Origin: Nocardioides jiangsuensis | GTDB taxonomy: Bacteria; Actinomycetota; Actinomycetes; Propionibacteriales; Nocardioidaceae | DNA: 64,000 nt | Direction: 5' to 3' | Assembly (NCBI RefSeq): GCF_019679455.1 | Contig: NZ_JAIEZQ010000002.1 | Span: forward strand, 620,001 to 684,000 | Shown: positions 52,395 to 61,537 of the stretch, in pieces | Layout of the letters: the number at the start of each line of letters is the position of its first letter | How positions within the stretch are numbered: position 1 is the stretch's first letter | Program-made: the position numbers and the translations under genes | Notes under the pieces: model-generated | Databases searched by the model: none | What the model was told of the DNA's origin: nothing | What the model saw: only the letters and a program-made list of their open reading frames with translations

Positions 52395-53107
52395 CGGCGC
52401 CGCTGCATCAGGTGCAGCCGGCAGGCGCCCGGCTCGGCGAACGGCAGCAGCTCGGTACCGTCGGGGTCCGCGCCGTACTCCTCCAGTGCCCCCTGGGCGA
52501 GGCCGAGGTGTACGCCGCAGACGATATCGGGGTACTTGTGGGCGGCCTCCAGCAGCGGGCAACGGGTGAGCCGGACCGTCGAGCTGCGGGCGTCGGCCTG
52601 CGGTGCGAACCCGACCTCGTCGAGCAGGGAGACCACCTCGCGTCGGGCCGCGACCGCACTGGCCGCCGGCCTGGCACCGCGCTCGCGTGCGAGCTCGTGG
52701 CCCCACTCCCTTCCGGCGGTGACCGCGTCGTCGGTCGGTGACGCGCTGGTCCGGTGGATCGCCGCGGCCAACGCCGAGGCGAGGCCGGCGTACTCAGGGG
52801 CAGAGGCAGCGTCCACGCCGGTGGCCTCGTACAGCCAGGCCGGCCGCCCGCGGCCGGACGGCGCCTCGGGGTGACGGTGGGCGAGGCCGTCGCGCACCAG
52901 CGCGTCGAGGTGTTCGCGGACCGTGTTGGCGTGCAGCCCGGAGGTGGCGACGAGCGCCGCGAGGGTCGTCGGCTCCGTCTGCGCCCGGAGCGTCTCCAGC
53001 AGCGCTGACCGAGACCTGGACAGGGGCGTGCGGGAACGGCCGGCGCCGGGCAGGGGGCCGAAGCCGGGAACCGCCCGCGGTGGGCTCGAAGGCCGATTAT
53101 TTTCCAC
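52391..53107 (-). CDS. HTH regulator with conserved Cys (putative Fe-S/NO sensor)
   Basis: A 238-residue ArsR/SufR-like (COG2345) regulator. The winged helix includes LAALVATSGLHANTVREHLDAL and GRGRPAWLYEATG. The C-terminal half has CPLLEAAHKYPDIVCGVHLG and then GACRLHL: three cysteines spaced as in cluster-binding SufR-type regulators. As first gene of the nitrite-reductase operon it may sense NO or oxygen through a cluster. GTG 53107 starts VENNRPSS. Only 60 bp separate it from the divergent hemerythrin gene. Confidence 0.8.
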   Translation of the reverse strand: MENNRPSSPPRAVPGFGPLPGAGRSRTPLSRSRSALLETLRAQTEPTTLAALVATSGLHANTVREHLDALVRDGLAHRHPEAPSGRGRPAWLYEATGVDAASAPEYAGLASALAAAIHRTSASPTDDAVTAGREWGHELARERGARPAASAVAARREVVSLLDEVGFAPQADARSSTVRLTRCPLLEAAHKYPDIVCGVHLGLAQGALEEYGADPDGTELLPFAEPGACRLHLMQRRR

Positions 53108-53167
53108 GGAGTCAAGTGTAGTAAAATCCTGGTGAAGCTGCCACATCGCCCTTGAAGGAGACAGGAC

Positions 53168-53971
53168 ATGTCCGAACTCGTCATCGCCTCGAGCGAGGCC
53201 GACGCCAGCGCTGCCGAGGCGGTCAAGCAGCACCACGCCGTCCTGGCGGGTGCGCTGAGGCTGCGTACGGAGGCCTTGTTCACGGCCGCCTCCCACTGCG
53301 ACACCCCTGCGGCCGAGATCGCCCGCCGAGACCTCGTCGACTGGTGCGAGCGCGAGCTGCTTCCGCACGCCCGGGCCGAGGAGCAGGCGATGTACCCGGC
53401 AGCGCAGGCGATCGTCGAAGGGCGGCTCCTGGTCGAAGCCATGATCGGCGAGCACGAAGTCCTCACCCGGTTGCTGCGCGAGGTGGCCGATGCCGCCGAC
53501 CTGCAACGGGCTGCCGCGTCGGCCGCGGCGCTACGCGCGGTCTTCGACTCCCACCTGGCCAAGGAGAACGACCTGGTGGTGCCCCTGCTGGCCGCGACGC
53601 CCGGCGTCTCGGTGGCCGCGCTGCTCGAGGGCATGCACCAGCTCCTCGGTGGCGCAACGAAGACCACTGCCACGGACGTAGACGACGAGGGCGCCGGTTG
53701 CGGTGGCCACACCTGCTCGTGTGGTGAGAACGACGGCCCCGGCTATCCCGAGCTGGACGTGCGTTCCATCCCGCACGCGATCCGGCACGCGACGATCTTC
53801 GGAGCGCTCGAGTCCCTGCGTCCGGGCGCCGGCCTGGAGCTGGTGGCACCCCACGACCCGCTGCCGCTTCTGGACCAGGTGAACCAGCGTTGGCCAGGGC
53901 TCTTCTCGGTGACCTACAGCGAGCGGGGACCCGAGGCATGGCGCCTCATCCTGGTGCGCGGCGATGCGTGA
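53168..53971 (+). CDS. Hemerythrin-like and DUF2249 two-domain protein
   Basis: A 267-residue protein. Residues 15-165 form a hemerythrin-like four-helix bundle with iron ligands in HHAVLAG, LPHARAEEQAMYP, GEHEVL and HLAKENDLVVP. A Cys-rich linker CGGHTCSCGE follows, then DUF2249 (LDVRSIPHAIRHATIFGAL ... LVAPHDPLPLLDQV). This domain pair is common next to denitrification and NO-response genes. ATG 53168 follows AAGGAGAC. It is divergent from the nitrite-reductase operon and likely shares its regulator. Confidence 0.9.
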   Translation: MSELVIASSEADASAAEAVKQHHAVLAGALRLRTEALFTAASHCDTPAAEIARRDLVDWCERELLPHARAEEQAMYPAAQAIVEGRLLVEAMIGEHEVLTRLLREVADAADLQRAAASAAALRAVFDSHLAKENDLVVPLLAATPGVSVAALLEGMHQLLGGATKTTATDVDDEGAGCGGHTCSCGENDGPGYPELDVRSIPHAIRHATIFGALESLRPGAGLELVAPHDPLPLLDQVNQRWPGLFSVTYSERGPEAWRLILVRGDA

Positions 53972-54041
53972 CCTCTAACCCCGTGACAGCCCTCTGGTCC
54001 GCCGCCCGGGCGCTTGCCTGCCCGCTCCGGTCGACGGGGGC

Positions 54042-54614
54042 TCAGGCGACACGGGAGGCCGCGGCGGCGACCAGGCCGCGGGCCGCGTGCTTGGCCGCGC
54101 GCGGGGCTTCGGGGTCCGCGGCGAGCGCGCCATCCGCGAGGCCACCGTCGAGCAGTAGGGCGATTGACCTGGCCAGGGACTCCGGGTCGTCGGCGCCCGC
54201 CCGGGTGGCCAGGTCGCGCAGCCAGGCGAGCACCGCTCGCTTGTGCGCGACGGTGCGCTCGTGCACCGGGGTGCCGGGCGCAGCCTCCGCCGCGGCGTTG
54301 ATGAACGCGCACCCCCGGTAGCCGTCGCGCCGGCAGGCCGTGCCCAGTGCGTCGAAGAGTCCGACGAGCTGGTCTGCGGGATCAGGGCCGGCCGCCTCGG
54401 CGGCCGCGCGCAGCTGGCCGGTCCAGATCCCGTCGACCTTGTCCAGGTAGGCGAGCACCAGCTCGTCCTTGGCCGGGAAGTGCTTGTAGAAGGTCGCTTT
54501 CGCCACGCCGGACTCGGCGATGATCAGGTCCACGCCGACCGCCCGGATGCCGCGGGCATAGAAGAGCCGGAAGGCGGTGTCGAGAATCCGGTCGCGCGCA
54601 GAGGAGGAAGTCAC
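54042..54614 (-). CDS. TetR-family repressor
   Basis: A 190-residue TetR protein. The helix-turn-helix reads RILDTAFRLFYARGIRAVGVD, then ESGVAKATFYKHFPAKDEL. The ligand domain has RGCAFINAAAE, typical of TetR proteins controlling short redox operons. GTG 54614 begins VTSSSARDR. Two perfect palindromes in the divergent promoter are its probable operators, so it would repress itself and the redox genes at 54703-57753. Confidence 0.9.
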   Translation of the reverse strand: MTSSSARDRILDTAFRLFYARGIRAVGVDLIIAESGVAKATFYKHFPAKDELVLAYLDKVDGIWTGQLRAAAEAAGPDPADQLVGLFDALGTACRRDGYRGCAFINAAAEAAPGTPVHERTVAHKRAVLAWLRDLATRAGADDPESLARSIALLLDGGLADGALAADPEAPRAAKHAARGLVAAAASRVA

Positions 54615-54625
54615 CACTTGATCAT

Positions 54626-54674
54626 AGACAGACCTGTCTGCTAGTGTCCAAGCACAGAGCAGACAGACCTGTCT
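54626..54674. promoter_or_regulatory. Paired TetR operators
   Basis: AGACAGACCTGTCT occurs at 54626-54639 and again at 54661-54674. Each is a perfect 6-2-6 palindrome; the two centres are 35 bp apart, between the TetR start and the redox operon. CACAGAGC and other AT-poor sequence lie between. Confidence 0.85.
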
Positions 54675-54702
54675 ACCTATTCGACTTCGCGAAGGAACCC
54701 TG

Positions 54703-55380
54703 ATGAACATCGCAGTTCTCGGCACCGGCATGGTCGGCCAGGCGATCGCCGGTCGCCTGCACGGTCTCGGCCACTCCGTCGTGGTCGGCACCCGCGACCC
54801 GCAGGCCACGCTGGCCCGCACCGAGGCCGACCAGATGGGCAACCCGCCCTTCTCCGCCTGGCACAGCGCACACCCCGGCGTCGTGCTGGCCTCCTTCGCC
54901 GATGCGGCCGTCGGCGCCGACCTGGTCGTCAACGCCTCCTCGGGCGCGGCCACCCTCGACGTGCTCGGGCTCGCCGGTGCCGACAACCTGGCCGGCAAGG
55001 TGCTGGTCGACATCGCCAACCCGCTGGACTTCTCCGCCGGCTTCCCGCCCACCCTGTTCGTCAAGGACACCGACTCCCTTGGCGAGCAGGTGCAGCGCGC
55101 CTTCCCGCGGGCCAAGGTCGTCAAGGTTCTCAACACCCTCAACGCGTCGCTGATGGTGGAGCCGAAGTCGCTCGGCGAGTCCAGCACGGTCTTCGTCTCC
55201 GGTGAGGACCCCGCAGCCAAGGCCATCGTGGTCGAGATCCTGGAGTCCTTCGGTCACGACGACGTGATCGACCTCGGCGGCATCGAGACCGCCCGCGGCA
55301 CCGAGATGTTGCTGCCGATCTGGCTGCGGCTGATGGGCGCGCTCGGCACCGCGCAGTTCAACTTCAAGGTCGTCCGCTGA
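54703..55380 (+). CDS. NADP-dependent F420 reductase-like dehydrogenase
   Basis: A 225-residue Rossmann protein: MNIAVLGTGMVGQAIAGRL (given here as its GTGMVG core), VVGTRDP, DIANPLDFSAGFPP, KVLNTLNASLMVEP. It matches the F420:NADP oxidoreductase family, of which the short forms may use other electron acceptors. It is first in the TetR-controlled operon, followed after two bases by an SDR gene. With the LLM enzyme downstream, an F420 link is plausible. Confidence 0.85.
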   Translation: MNIAVLGTGMVGQAIAGRLHGLGHSVVVGTRDPQATLARTEADQMGNPPFSAWHSAHPGVVLASFADAAVGADLVVNASSGAATLDVLGLAGADNLAGKVLVDIANPLDFSAGFPPTLFVKDTDSLGEQVQRAFPRAKVVKVLNTLNASLMVEPKSLGESSTVFVSGEDPAAKAIVVEILESFGHDDVIDLGGIETARGTEMLLPIWLRLMGALGTAQFNFKVVR

Positions 55381-55382
55381 CC

Positions 55383-56276
55383 ATGAGCCCCGACATGCAC
55401 GGCTCCACCGTGCTGGTCACCGGCGGGACCGGCGGGATCGGGCTGGCCACGGCCACGGGTCTCGCCGGGCTCGGCGCCCGGGTCGGCATCGTGGGTCGCT
55501 CCGCCGCGCGCGGGGCCGTTGCCGCGGACGCCGTACGACGGAAGGTGCCGTCCGCCCAGGTGGACCTGTTCGAGGCGGACATGTCCTCACAGGCCGAGGT
55601 GCGCCGCCTCGCCGCCGAGGTCAGGGCGACCTACCCTCGCCTGGACGTGCTCGTCAACAACGTCGGGGGCTACTGGGCGCACCGGCATGTGACCACAGAC
55701 GGCCTGGAGCACACGTTCGCGCTCAACCACCTCGCCCCGTTCCTGCTCACCCACGAGCTTCTCGAGCTGCTGGTGGCCAGCGCGCCGGCCCGGGTGGTGA
55801 CGGTGTCCTCGGGGGCGCAGGCGATGGGGCGGATCGACCTCGACGATCTCCAGGGCGGGCGGGGCTACAACGGCCAGCGCGCCTACAACCAGTCCAAGCT
55901 GGCCAACGTGCTGTTCACCTACGAGCTTGCCCGCCGAATCGAGGGGACCGGCGTGACCGCGACGGTCCTGCACCCCGGCGTGGTGCGCACCTCCTTCGGT
56001 CAGGAGGACAGCGGTCGATGGATGCGGCTGATGCTGCCCCTGGTCAGGCCGTTCATGAAGACGCCTGAACAGGGCGCGAGCACGGTGGTCCATCTGGCCT
56101 GCTCACCAGAGGTCGACGGCGTCACCGGCGCCTACTTCGCCGACATGCGGGCGAAGCGGTCGTCGAAGGCCAGCTACGACCGTGACCTGGCCCGCAGGCT
56201 GTGGGAGGTCAGCTCCGCGCTCGTGGGAGTCGAGCAACACTGGAACCGACCTGTCGACGGGAAGGAGCCGGCATGA
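55383..56276 (+). CDS. Short-chain dehydrogenase/reductase
   Basis: A 297-residue SDR. NADP-binding TGGTGGIGLATATG lies at residues 13-26, NNVGGYW follows, and the active site is VSSGAQ with YNQSKLAN (catalytic Tyr and Lys). It resembles retinol-dehydrogenase-like SDRs. It overlaps the LLM gene by ATGA. Substrate unknown. Confidence 0.9.
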   Translation: MSPDMHGSTVLVTGGTGGIGLATATGLAGLGARVGIVGRSAARGAVAADAVRRKVPSAQVDLFEADMSSQAEVRRLAAEVRATYPRLDVLVNNVGGYWAHRHVTTDGLEHTFALNHLAPFLLTHELLELLVASAPARVVTVSSGAQAMGRIDLDDLQGGRGYNGQRAYNQSKLANVLFTYELARRIEGTGVTATVLHPGVVRTSFGQEDSGRWMRLMLPLVRPFMKTPEQGASTVVHLACSPEVDGVTGAYFADMRAKRSSKASYDRDLARRLWEVSSALVGVEQHWNRPVDGKEPA

Positions 56277-57160
56277 GGCTCGGCGTGCATCTGGTGAACT
56301 TCAGCCTGCCCGGCGGCCCGGAGACGATCGGTCCCACCATCGCCGCGACCGGGAGGGCGGCCGAGGAAGCCGGGCTGGACAACCTGTCGTTCATGGATCA
56401 CTACTTCCAGCTCGACTTCTTCTCGGGCGCCGGAGAACCGATGCTCGAGGGATACACCGCGCTCGGCTTCCTCGCGGCGCACACCTCGTCAGTGGAGCTT
56501 CAGCTCCTGATGACCGGTGTGACGTACCGCCACCCCGGCTTGCTCGCCAAGATCGTGTCGACCCTCGACGTGCTCTCCGGCGGGCGAGCCGCCCTCGGCA
56601 TCGGTGCGGCCTGGTACGAACGGGAGCACCGCGCCCTCGGCGTACCGTTCCCGCCGCTGGCCGAGCGGTTCGAGCGGCTCGAGGAGGCCCTCCGGATCGT
56701 GCGCCAGATGTGGAGCGACGAGGACGGGCCGTTCGACGGCAAGCACTTCCAGCTCGCCGAGACGATCAACTCACCGCAACCGCTGCGGAAGCCGCACCCA
56801 CCGATCATGGTCGGCGGCGGCGGCGAGCGGAAGACGCTTCGCCTGGTCGCGAAGTACGCCGACGCCTGCAACGTCTTCTCCGGTCGCGGCGCCGGTCCCG
56901 AGCAGGTCGCTCACAAGCTCGCGGTGCTGCGCGACTGGTGCGAGCGGGAGGGCCGGCCCTACGACGAGATCCGTCGGACCGTGCTCTACAACGGTCCCGT
57001 CGGGCAGGACCCGACCGGAGCCGCCGCCCTCGTCGAGGAGATGCGCGCGCTCGCAGACGTCGGCGTCGACGAGGTGCACGTGATGCCCCTGCAGGGCGAT
57101 CCGGTCGCCTTCGTCAGGTCGCTCGGCGAGCACGTCGTACCCCGGCTCTCCCAGCTCTGA
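56273..57160 (+). CDS. LLM-class (luciferase-like) F420/flavin oxidoreductase
   Basis: A 295-residue TIM-barrel protein of the luciferase-like monooxygenase class. Typical segments are GLDNLSFMDHYFQ, GVTYRHPGLLAKIVSTLDVLSGGR (given by its STLDVLSGGR core), GIGAAWYEREH and PPIMVGGGGERKTLRLVAKYAD. Actinobacterial members mostly use coenzyme F420. Coupled by ATGA to the SDR and in the same operon as an F420/NADP reductase-like gene. Confidence 0.9.
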   Translation: MRLGVHLVNFSLPGGPETIGPTIAATGRAAEEAGLDNLSFMDHYFQLDFFSGAGEPMLEGYTALGFLAAHTSSVELQLLMTGVTYRHPGLLAKIVSTLDVLSGGRAALGIGAAWYEREHRALGVPFPPLAERFERLEEALRIVRQMWSDEDGPFDGKHFQLAETINSPQPLRKPHPPIMVGGGGERKTLRLVAKYADACNVFSGRGAGPEQVAHKLAVLRDWCEREGRPYDEIRRTVLYNGPVGQDPTGAAALVEEMRALADVGVDEVHVMPLQGDPVAFVRSLGEHVVPRLSQL

Positions 57161-57201
57161 CCCGCACCGCCTCACCACCCGCACCCACAAGGAAACGCAC
57201 C

Positions 57202-57753
57202 ATGTCTCGGAACCCCTGCTCCCTCGTCCTGCTCGCCCACCCCGATCCCGCCGGCTCCCGCGTGAACAGTGCGCTGGCCGCCGCCGTGTGCGACCTCGAC
57301 GACGTCACCGTCCGCGACCTCGCCACGGTCCGCCGAGCGGGCGGCTTCGACGTGGCCGAGGAGCAGCGGCTGCTCGTCGAGCACGACACGGTCGTGCTCC
57401 AGTTCCCGTGGTACTGGTACTCCGTCCCCGGCATCCTCAAGGAGTGGATGGACCACGTGCTGCTCCGTGGATTCGCCTACGGGAGCGAGGGCACCAAGCT
57501 TCACGGGAAGACCCTGCAGGTGGTCACCACGACCGGCGGTCCGGGTGAGTCGTACCAACCGGGCGGCTACAACAGGTTCACCATGAGCGAGCTGATGCGT
57601 CCGATCGACGCAACCGCGCACCTGTGCGGCATGCCGCTCGCCGAGCCGTTCGTGGTGCACGGGGTGTACCACCTCGACGAGGCGGCTCTCGCGGAGTACG
57701 GCGCCCGCTACCGGGCGCTGCTCACCGGCGACGAGCAGCGCGCCACCGCCTGA
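57202..57753 (+). CDS. NAD(P)H:quinone oxidoreductase-like flavodoxin-fold protein
   Basis: A 183-residue flavodoxin-fold reductase of the MdaB/KefF type: VLLAHPDPAGSRVN, LQFPWYWYSVPGILKEWMD, TTTGGPGESYQPGG. It binds FMN or FAD and reduces quinones or azo compounds with NAD(P)H. ATG 57202 follows AAGGAAAC. It is the last gene of the TetR-controlled operon. Confidence 0.88.
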   Translation: MSRNPCSLVLLAHPDPAGSRVNSALAAAVCDLDDVTVRDLATVRRAGGFDVAEEQRLLVEHDTVVLQFPWYWYSVPGILKEWMDHVLLRGFAYGSEGTKLHGKTLQVVTTTGGPGESYQPGGYNRFTMSELMRPIDATAHLCGMPLAEPFVVHGVYHLDEAALAEYGARYRALLTGDEQRATA

Positions 57754-57787
57754 GACCGCCTGGTACGAACTGGGGCTCGCCTCGCGA

Positions 57788-60709
57788 CTAGCTGTGGTGC
57801 CGTGGACGCCCGCCACCCGTCGTCGCCGAGGGCCCGGCGGAGGCCAGGTCACCCAGCTCCGCCAGGGCCCGGTCGAGAACCCTCGCGGGTCCGAGCCGCC
57901 ATGCCTCGGCGCGGAGCTCGTCCAGCTCCCCGGCGCCCACCAGCGCCTCGACCCGGAGGTAGGAGCGCACGCTGAACCGAGCGATCTCCTCGTCGACCGC
58001 GGCGGCACCGGGCGCGGCGTCGGCGCAGATCAGCAGCTGGGCCGCGGTGCGCGATCGACCTGCCGCCGAGAGCAGCTCCGCCGCGTTGCGTGCCGTGGTC
58101 CACAGCTGGGTCGTCTGGCCCGTACGCCGCCAGAACGCGATCAGGTAGCCGAAACCCTCGGCCGCAGCCGGCACGTCACCGATACGGGTCTGGGCGGATG
58201 CGAGCGACACCCGCGCGACACCCTCCACGAAGTTGCAGCCGACCCGGGAGGCATCCCGGATCGCCTCGACGTAGTACGGGACCGAGCCCTCCGGTCGGGT
58301 CGTCGCGCGCAGCTCGCCCTCGACGTACGCGACGAACGCGCGATGTGAGCCGCAGGTGGCCAGCGACCGCGCTCGGTCCAGCAGTGTGCGGGCGGTCACC
58401 AGGTCACCGCCGTAGGCCGCGGCGAGGGCGGCCGAGCCGACGAACGCGCTCGACTCCGCCGTCGCGCCTTCGGCCGCGCGCAGCCAGGCGTCGCGGGCGG
58501 TCGTGAACTCGCCACGGAAGTGCGCGACCACCGCGCGGACACTCCACGCACGGGCAGCGAGCCCTGCGTCGGGTCCGGCCGAAGCGATCGCCTCGTCGGC
58601 ACGACGCGCGGCGGTGTCGAAGTCGCCCACCAGCCTCGCCGCGTCCGCTGCGCCGGCGAGCACCGTCACCCGCTGCGGGTGCGCGGCGAGCGCCGGGTCC
58701 TCGGCGAGCTCTACCGCCCAGGCCCAGATCTCGCGCAGGTCGCGCCACGTGACGACCTGGTTCACCGCAACCGTGATCGCCACCCTGGCATCGGCAGGTG
58801 CCAGGTCACGGGCGGACCGCAGGTTGTCCAGCTCCGCCCGCAGCCGCCGATTGGTGGCGGCCTCGTCGGGCCCGAGCATCCGCTCGCCGATGTCCTCCGC
58901 GATGACGCGGCACCGCTCGACGAACCGCACGTGTGCTTCCTCGGTCTCGCCCAGCCTGGTGATCTCGTCGACCAGGAAGGCACGCACGGTGAAGAGCAGC
59001 CGGTAGCGCGCGCTCTCCGCGTCCGCCCCGAGCAGCGACGAGTCGACCAGGCGGTGCAGGAGGTCGAGCGGGTCGCCCGCCAGAGGCTCGGCGAGAACCT
59101 CGACGGTCGCCAGGTCGACACCGCCGACGAAGGGAGCGATCGCCCGGAGCAGCCATTGCTCGTCCGCCGTGAGCAGGCGGTACGACGACTCGATGGTCGC
59201 CCGCAGGGTCCGCTGCCGGTCGTCCTCGGGACCCCGCCGGCCGGTGGAGAGGTCGAGTGCCCGGTCGAGCCGCTCGCGGACCGCTCGCAAGGGCATCACC
59301 GCCACCTGCCGCGCGGCCAGCTCGATCCCGAGGGGCAGCCCGTCCAGGCGCCGCAGCACCTCGACCAGGTCCGGGGCCTCCTCCGCCGTGAGCGCGAAGT
59401 CTGTCCGCCGGCGGCGCGCATGCTCGACGAAAGCGCGCACACTGGGCTGCCGCCGCAAGGACTCCAGGTCCGTGACGTCCCTCGGCACCGGCAACGGCTG
59501 CAGCCGGACGACGTACTCTCCCGGCACCTGCAGCGTGACTCGCGACGTCGCGAGCACCCGTACGCCGGCCGCGCCACGCCTGAGCGCGACCACCAGCTCG
59601 CGGCATGCCTCGACCAGGTGCTCGCAGTTGTCCAGGACGAGGAGCAGCTCACGGTCCGCCAGACCTGCGGCGATCTGAGCAGAACGGGTCTCGCCGGTGG
59701 TGCGCAGGCCCAGGTCCGACGCGACCGCCTGGCAGACGCGGTCGGCGCGGTCGACGACGGCGAGCGGGACGACCACGGCCTCGCCGAGCACGTGCGAGTC
59801 GGCCGCGATGTCGAGCGCCAGCCGGGTCTTGCCGACGCCACCGGGCCCGGTCAGCGTGACGACCGAGTGCGCACCGAGCAGCCGGACCACCTCCTCCCGG
59901 TCGTGCTGCCGGCCCACCATCGGACCGTCCGGCTTGGCCACCCGGCGCCCGACGGAGGCCCCGTGGACCGACCCGGCGGCCACCTGCTGCTCCAGTTCGG
60001 CCAGCGCCTCGGTGGGATCGAGCCCGGTCTCGTCGGCCAGCCTGCGCCGGAAGGCCTGGGCCGCGGCCATCGCGTCCGCCGTGCGGCCGTCTGCGGCCAG
60101 CGCCCGCACGTGCAGCAGTGCCGTGCGCTCCCGCAGTGGCGACGCCGCTGCGGCCGCGGCGGCGTCCACGACCACGTCGCGGTCGCCGTGCGCCAGCCGT
60201 GACTCGAGCAGGTCGTCGACCAGCTTCAGACGCAGCTCGTCCAGCCCGACGGAGGCGATCTCGAGCGCGGGCAACGACCGGAACTCCACCAGCGCAGGAC
60301 CCCGCCACAGCGCCAGCGCCGCATGCGGGTCCGATGACGCCAGCCGCCGGGCAGCGTCGGCGTCGAGCTCGAAGGGCTCCAGGCGCAGGCGGTACCCGTT
60401 CGGCTGCCGCTCCAGCCGGTTCGCCAGCGGGCCGAGGTGGCGGCGAAGCCGGTGGACGTGGCTGTAGAGCGCCTGGACGGCGTTCTCCGGCGGGTCTTCG
60501 GGCCACAACGAGTCGACCAGGCGTTCGGTGCTCAGGCCACGAACACCCTCCAGCGCGAGCAGGGCCAGGACGGCGCGTCGGCGCCCGCCGACCACGTCGA
60601 CCGCCGCACCCCGCACGCGCAGCACCAGCGGCCCGAGCACGTCCACGCACAGGGCGAGGGTGGTGCGGTCCATCACCGCACTGTGCCCGAGGTTCGGCGC
60701 CACCGTCAT
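57788..60709 (-). CDS. Second AfsR/SARP-type regulator: winged helix, BTAD, NB-ARC, TPR
   Basis: A 973-residue regulator. The winged-helix starts VDVLGPLVLRVRGAAVDVVG, a BTAD covers about 110-250, and the ATPase has Walker A GPGGVGKT near 286-293 and LLLVLDNCEHL as Walker B. The remainder consists of helical TPR-like repeats rich in Ala and Arg. ATG 60709 overlaps the PIG-L stop (ATGA), so the two are coupled. It is only distantly similar to the regulator at 18320. Targets may include the coupled deacetylase and the divergent methyltransferase. Confidence 0.9.
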   Translation of the reverse strand: MTVAPNLGHSAVMDRTTLALCVDVLGPLVLRVRGAAVDVVGGRRRAVLALLALEGVRGLSTERLVDSLWPEDPPENAVQALYSHVHRLRRHLGPLANRLERQPNGYRLRLEPFELDADAARRLASSDPHAALALWRGPALVEFRSLPALEIASVGLDELRLKLVDDLLESRLAHGDRDVVVDAAAAAAASPLRERTALLHVRALAADGRTADAMAAAQAFRRRLADETGLDPTEALAELEQQVAAGSVHGASVGRRVAKPDGPMVGRQHDREEVVRLLGAHSVVTLTGPGGVGKTRLALDIAADSHVLGEAVVVPLAVVDRADRVCQAVASDLGLRTTGETRSAQIAAGLADRELLLVLDNCEHLVEACRELVVALRRGAAGVRVLATSRVTLQVPGEYVVRLQPLPVPRDVTDLESLRRQPSVRAFVEHARRRRTDFALTAEEAPDLVEVLRRLDGLPLGIELAARQVAVMPLRAVRERLDRALDLSTGRRGPEDDRQRTLRATIESSYRLLTADEQWLLRAIAPFVGGVDLATVEVLAEPLAGDPLDLLHRLVDSSLLGADAESARYRLLFTVRAFLVDEITRLGETEEAHVRFVERCRVIAEDIGERMLGPDEAATNRRLRAELDNLRSARDLAPADARVAITVAVNQVVTWRDLREIWAWAVELAEDPALAAHPQRVTVLAGAADAARLVGDFDTAARRADEAIASAGPDAGLAARAWSVRAVVAHFRGEFTTARDAWLRAAEGATAESSAFVGSAALAAAYGGDLVTARTLLDRARSLATCGSHRAFVAYVEGELRATTRPEGSVPYYVEAIRDASRVGCNFVEGVARVSLASAQTRIGDVPAAAEGFGYLIAFWRRTGQTTQLWTTARNAAELLSAAGRSRTAAQLLICADAAPGAAAVDEEIARFSVRSYLRVEALVGAGELDELRAEAWRLGPARVLDRALAELGDLASAGPSATTGGGRPRHHS

Positions 60710-61404
60710 CTGGTCTGTGGCTCGGCGAAGCTCTCGCTGGCGACCCACGCTCGGAACCGCTCCAGGCCAACCGCCTCCACCAGCCCGCCGGTCTGTGACA
60801 CCTGCCGCAGCAGCGCGTCGACCTTGCGGTCCAGCACCACGCCGTCGAGCTCCAGCAGGAGGTCCAGCTCGTCGTCGGCGCACACCCGCGGCCGACCCAG
60901 CTCGTACACACCGAAGTCCTCCGTGAGCTCCCGGTCGACGACCTCCTCCCGGGCGACCGCGTGCAGCAGCCTTGGCCGCGTGGACGCTCGTGCCAGGGCG
61001 AGGTCGGTCCACCGGCTCACCGCCCGGTGGTCGGGGTGACCGGTGAACCCGTCCGGACCGAACGTGACCACCGTGTCGGGGCGTACGGCGTCGAGGACGC
61101 TCGCGATCCGATCCGCCGCCTCCTCCGCGTCGACGCCGGTGCAGCCGCCGTCCGGGTAGTCCAGCCAGTGGTGCTCCGCGACGCCCAGGATGCGGAGTGC
61201 CTCCTCGAGCTCAGCCGTCCGGATCTTGGCGAGCTGGTCGCGGTTCGGGGTCGCGGTACTCGACACGCCGGCCTCCCCGCGCGTCGCCGTGACGCAGACG
61301 ACCCGGTGCCCGGCGTCGGTCAGGGCGGCCGACAGCCCCCCGACGAGGTAGGTCTCGTCATCCGGGTGCGCCCAGATCATCAGCACGGTGCCGAGGCGGT
61401 CCAT
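60706..61404 (-). CDS. PIG-L family deacetylase
   Basis: A 232-residue zinc deacetylase. The first zinc motif is WAHPDDETYLVGG; later segments are TATRGEAG, LDYPDGG and GFTGHPDHRAVSRW with the third ligand. Relatives remove acetyl groups from N-acetylglucosaminyl compounds, including mycothiol precursors and antibiotics. ATG 61404 is preferred to an upstream TTG. It is coupled to the SARP gene. Confidence 0.92.
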   Translation of the reverse strand: MDRLGTVLMIWAHPDDETYLVGGLSAALTDAGHRVVCVTATRGEAGVSSTATPNRDQLAKIRTAELEEALRILGVAEHHWLDYPDGGCTGVDAEEAADRIASVLDAVRPDTVVTFGPDGFTGHPDHRAVSRWTDLALARASTRPRLLHAVAREEVVDRELTEDFGVYELGRPRVCADDELDLLLELDGVVLDRKVDALLRQVSQTGGLVEAVGLERFRAWVASESFAEPQTR

Positions 61405-61537
61405 GTCCCCAGGGTGGCGCAACCTCCTGTCACGCCGCTTCCACGACCAGACCAGCCCGTGCGAGCACGCTGACAGCCACGTACCCGACCGTCGTCATCG
61501 AAGGCGCCGACCGGGCGCCCGACGAAAGGAAAGGTCC

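Noticed and set aside
58520..60202. 560-codon ORF opposite the second SARP regulator
   Set aside because: No motif and compositional shadow; the SARP frame is complete.
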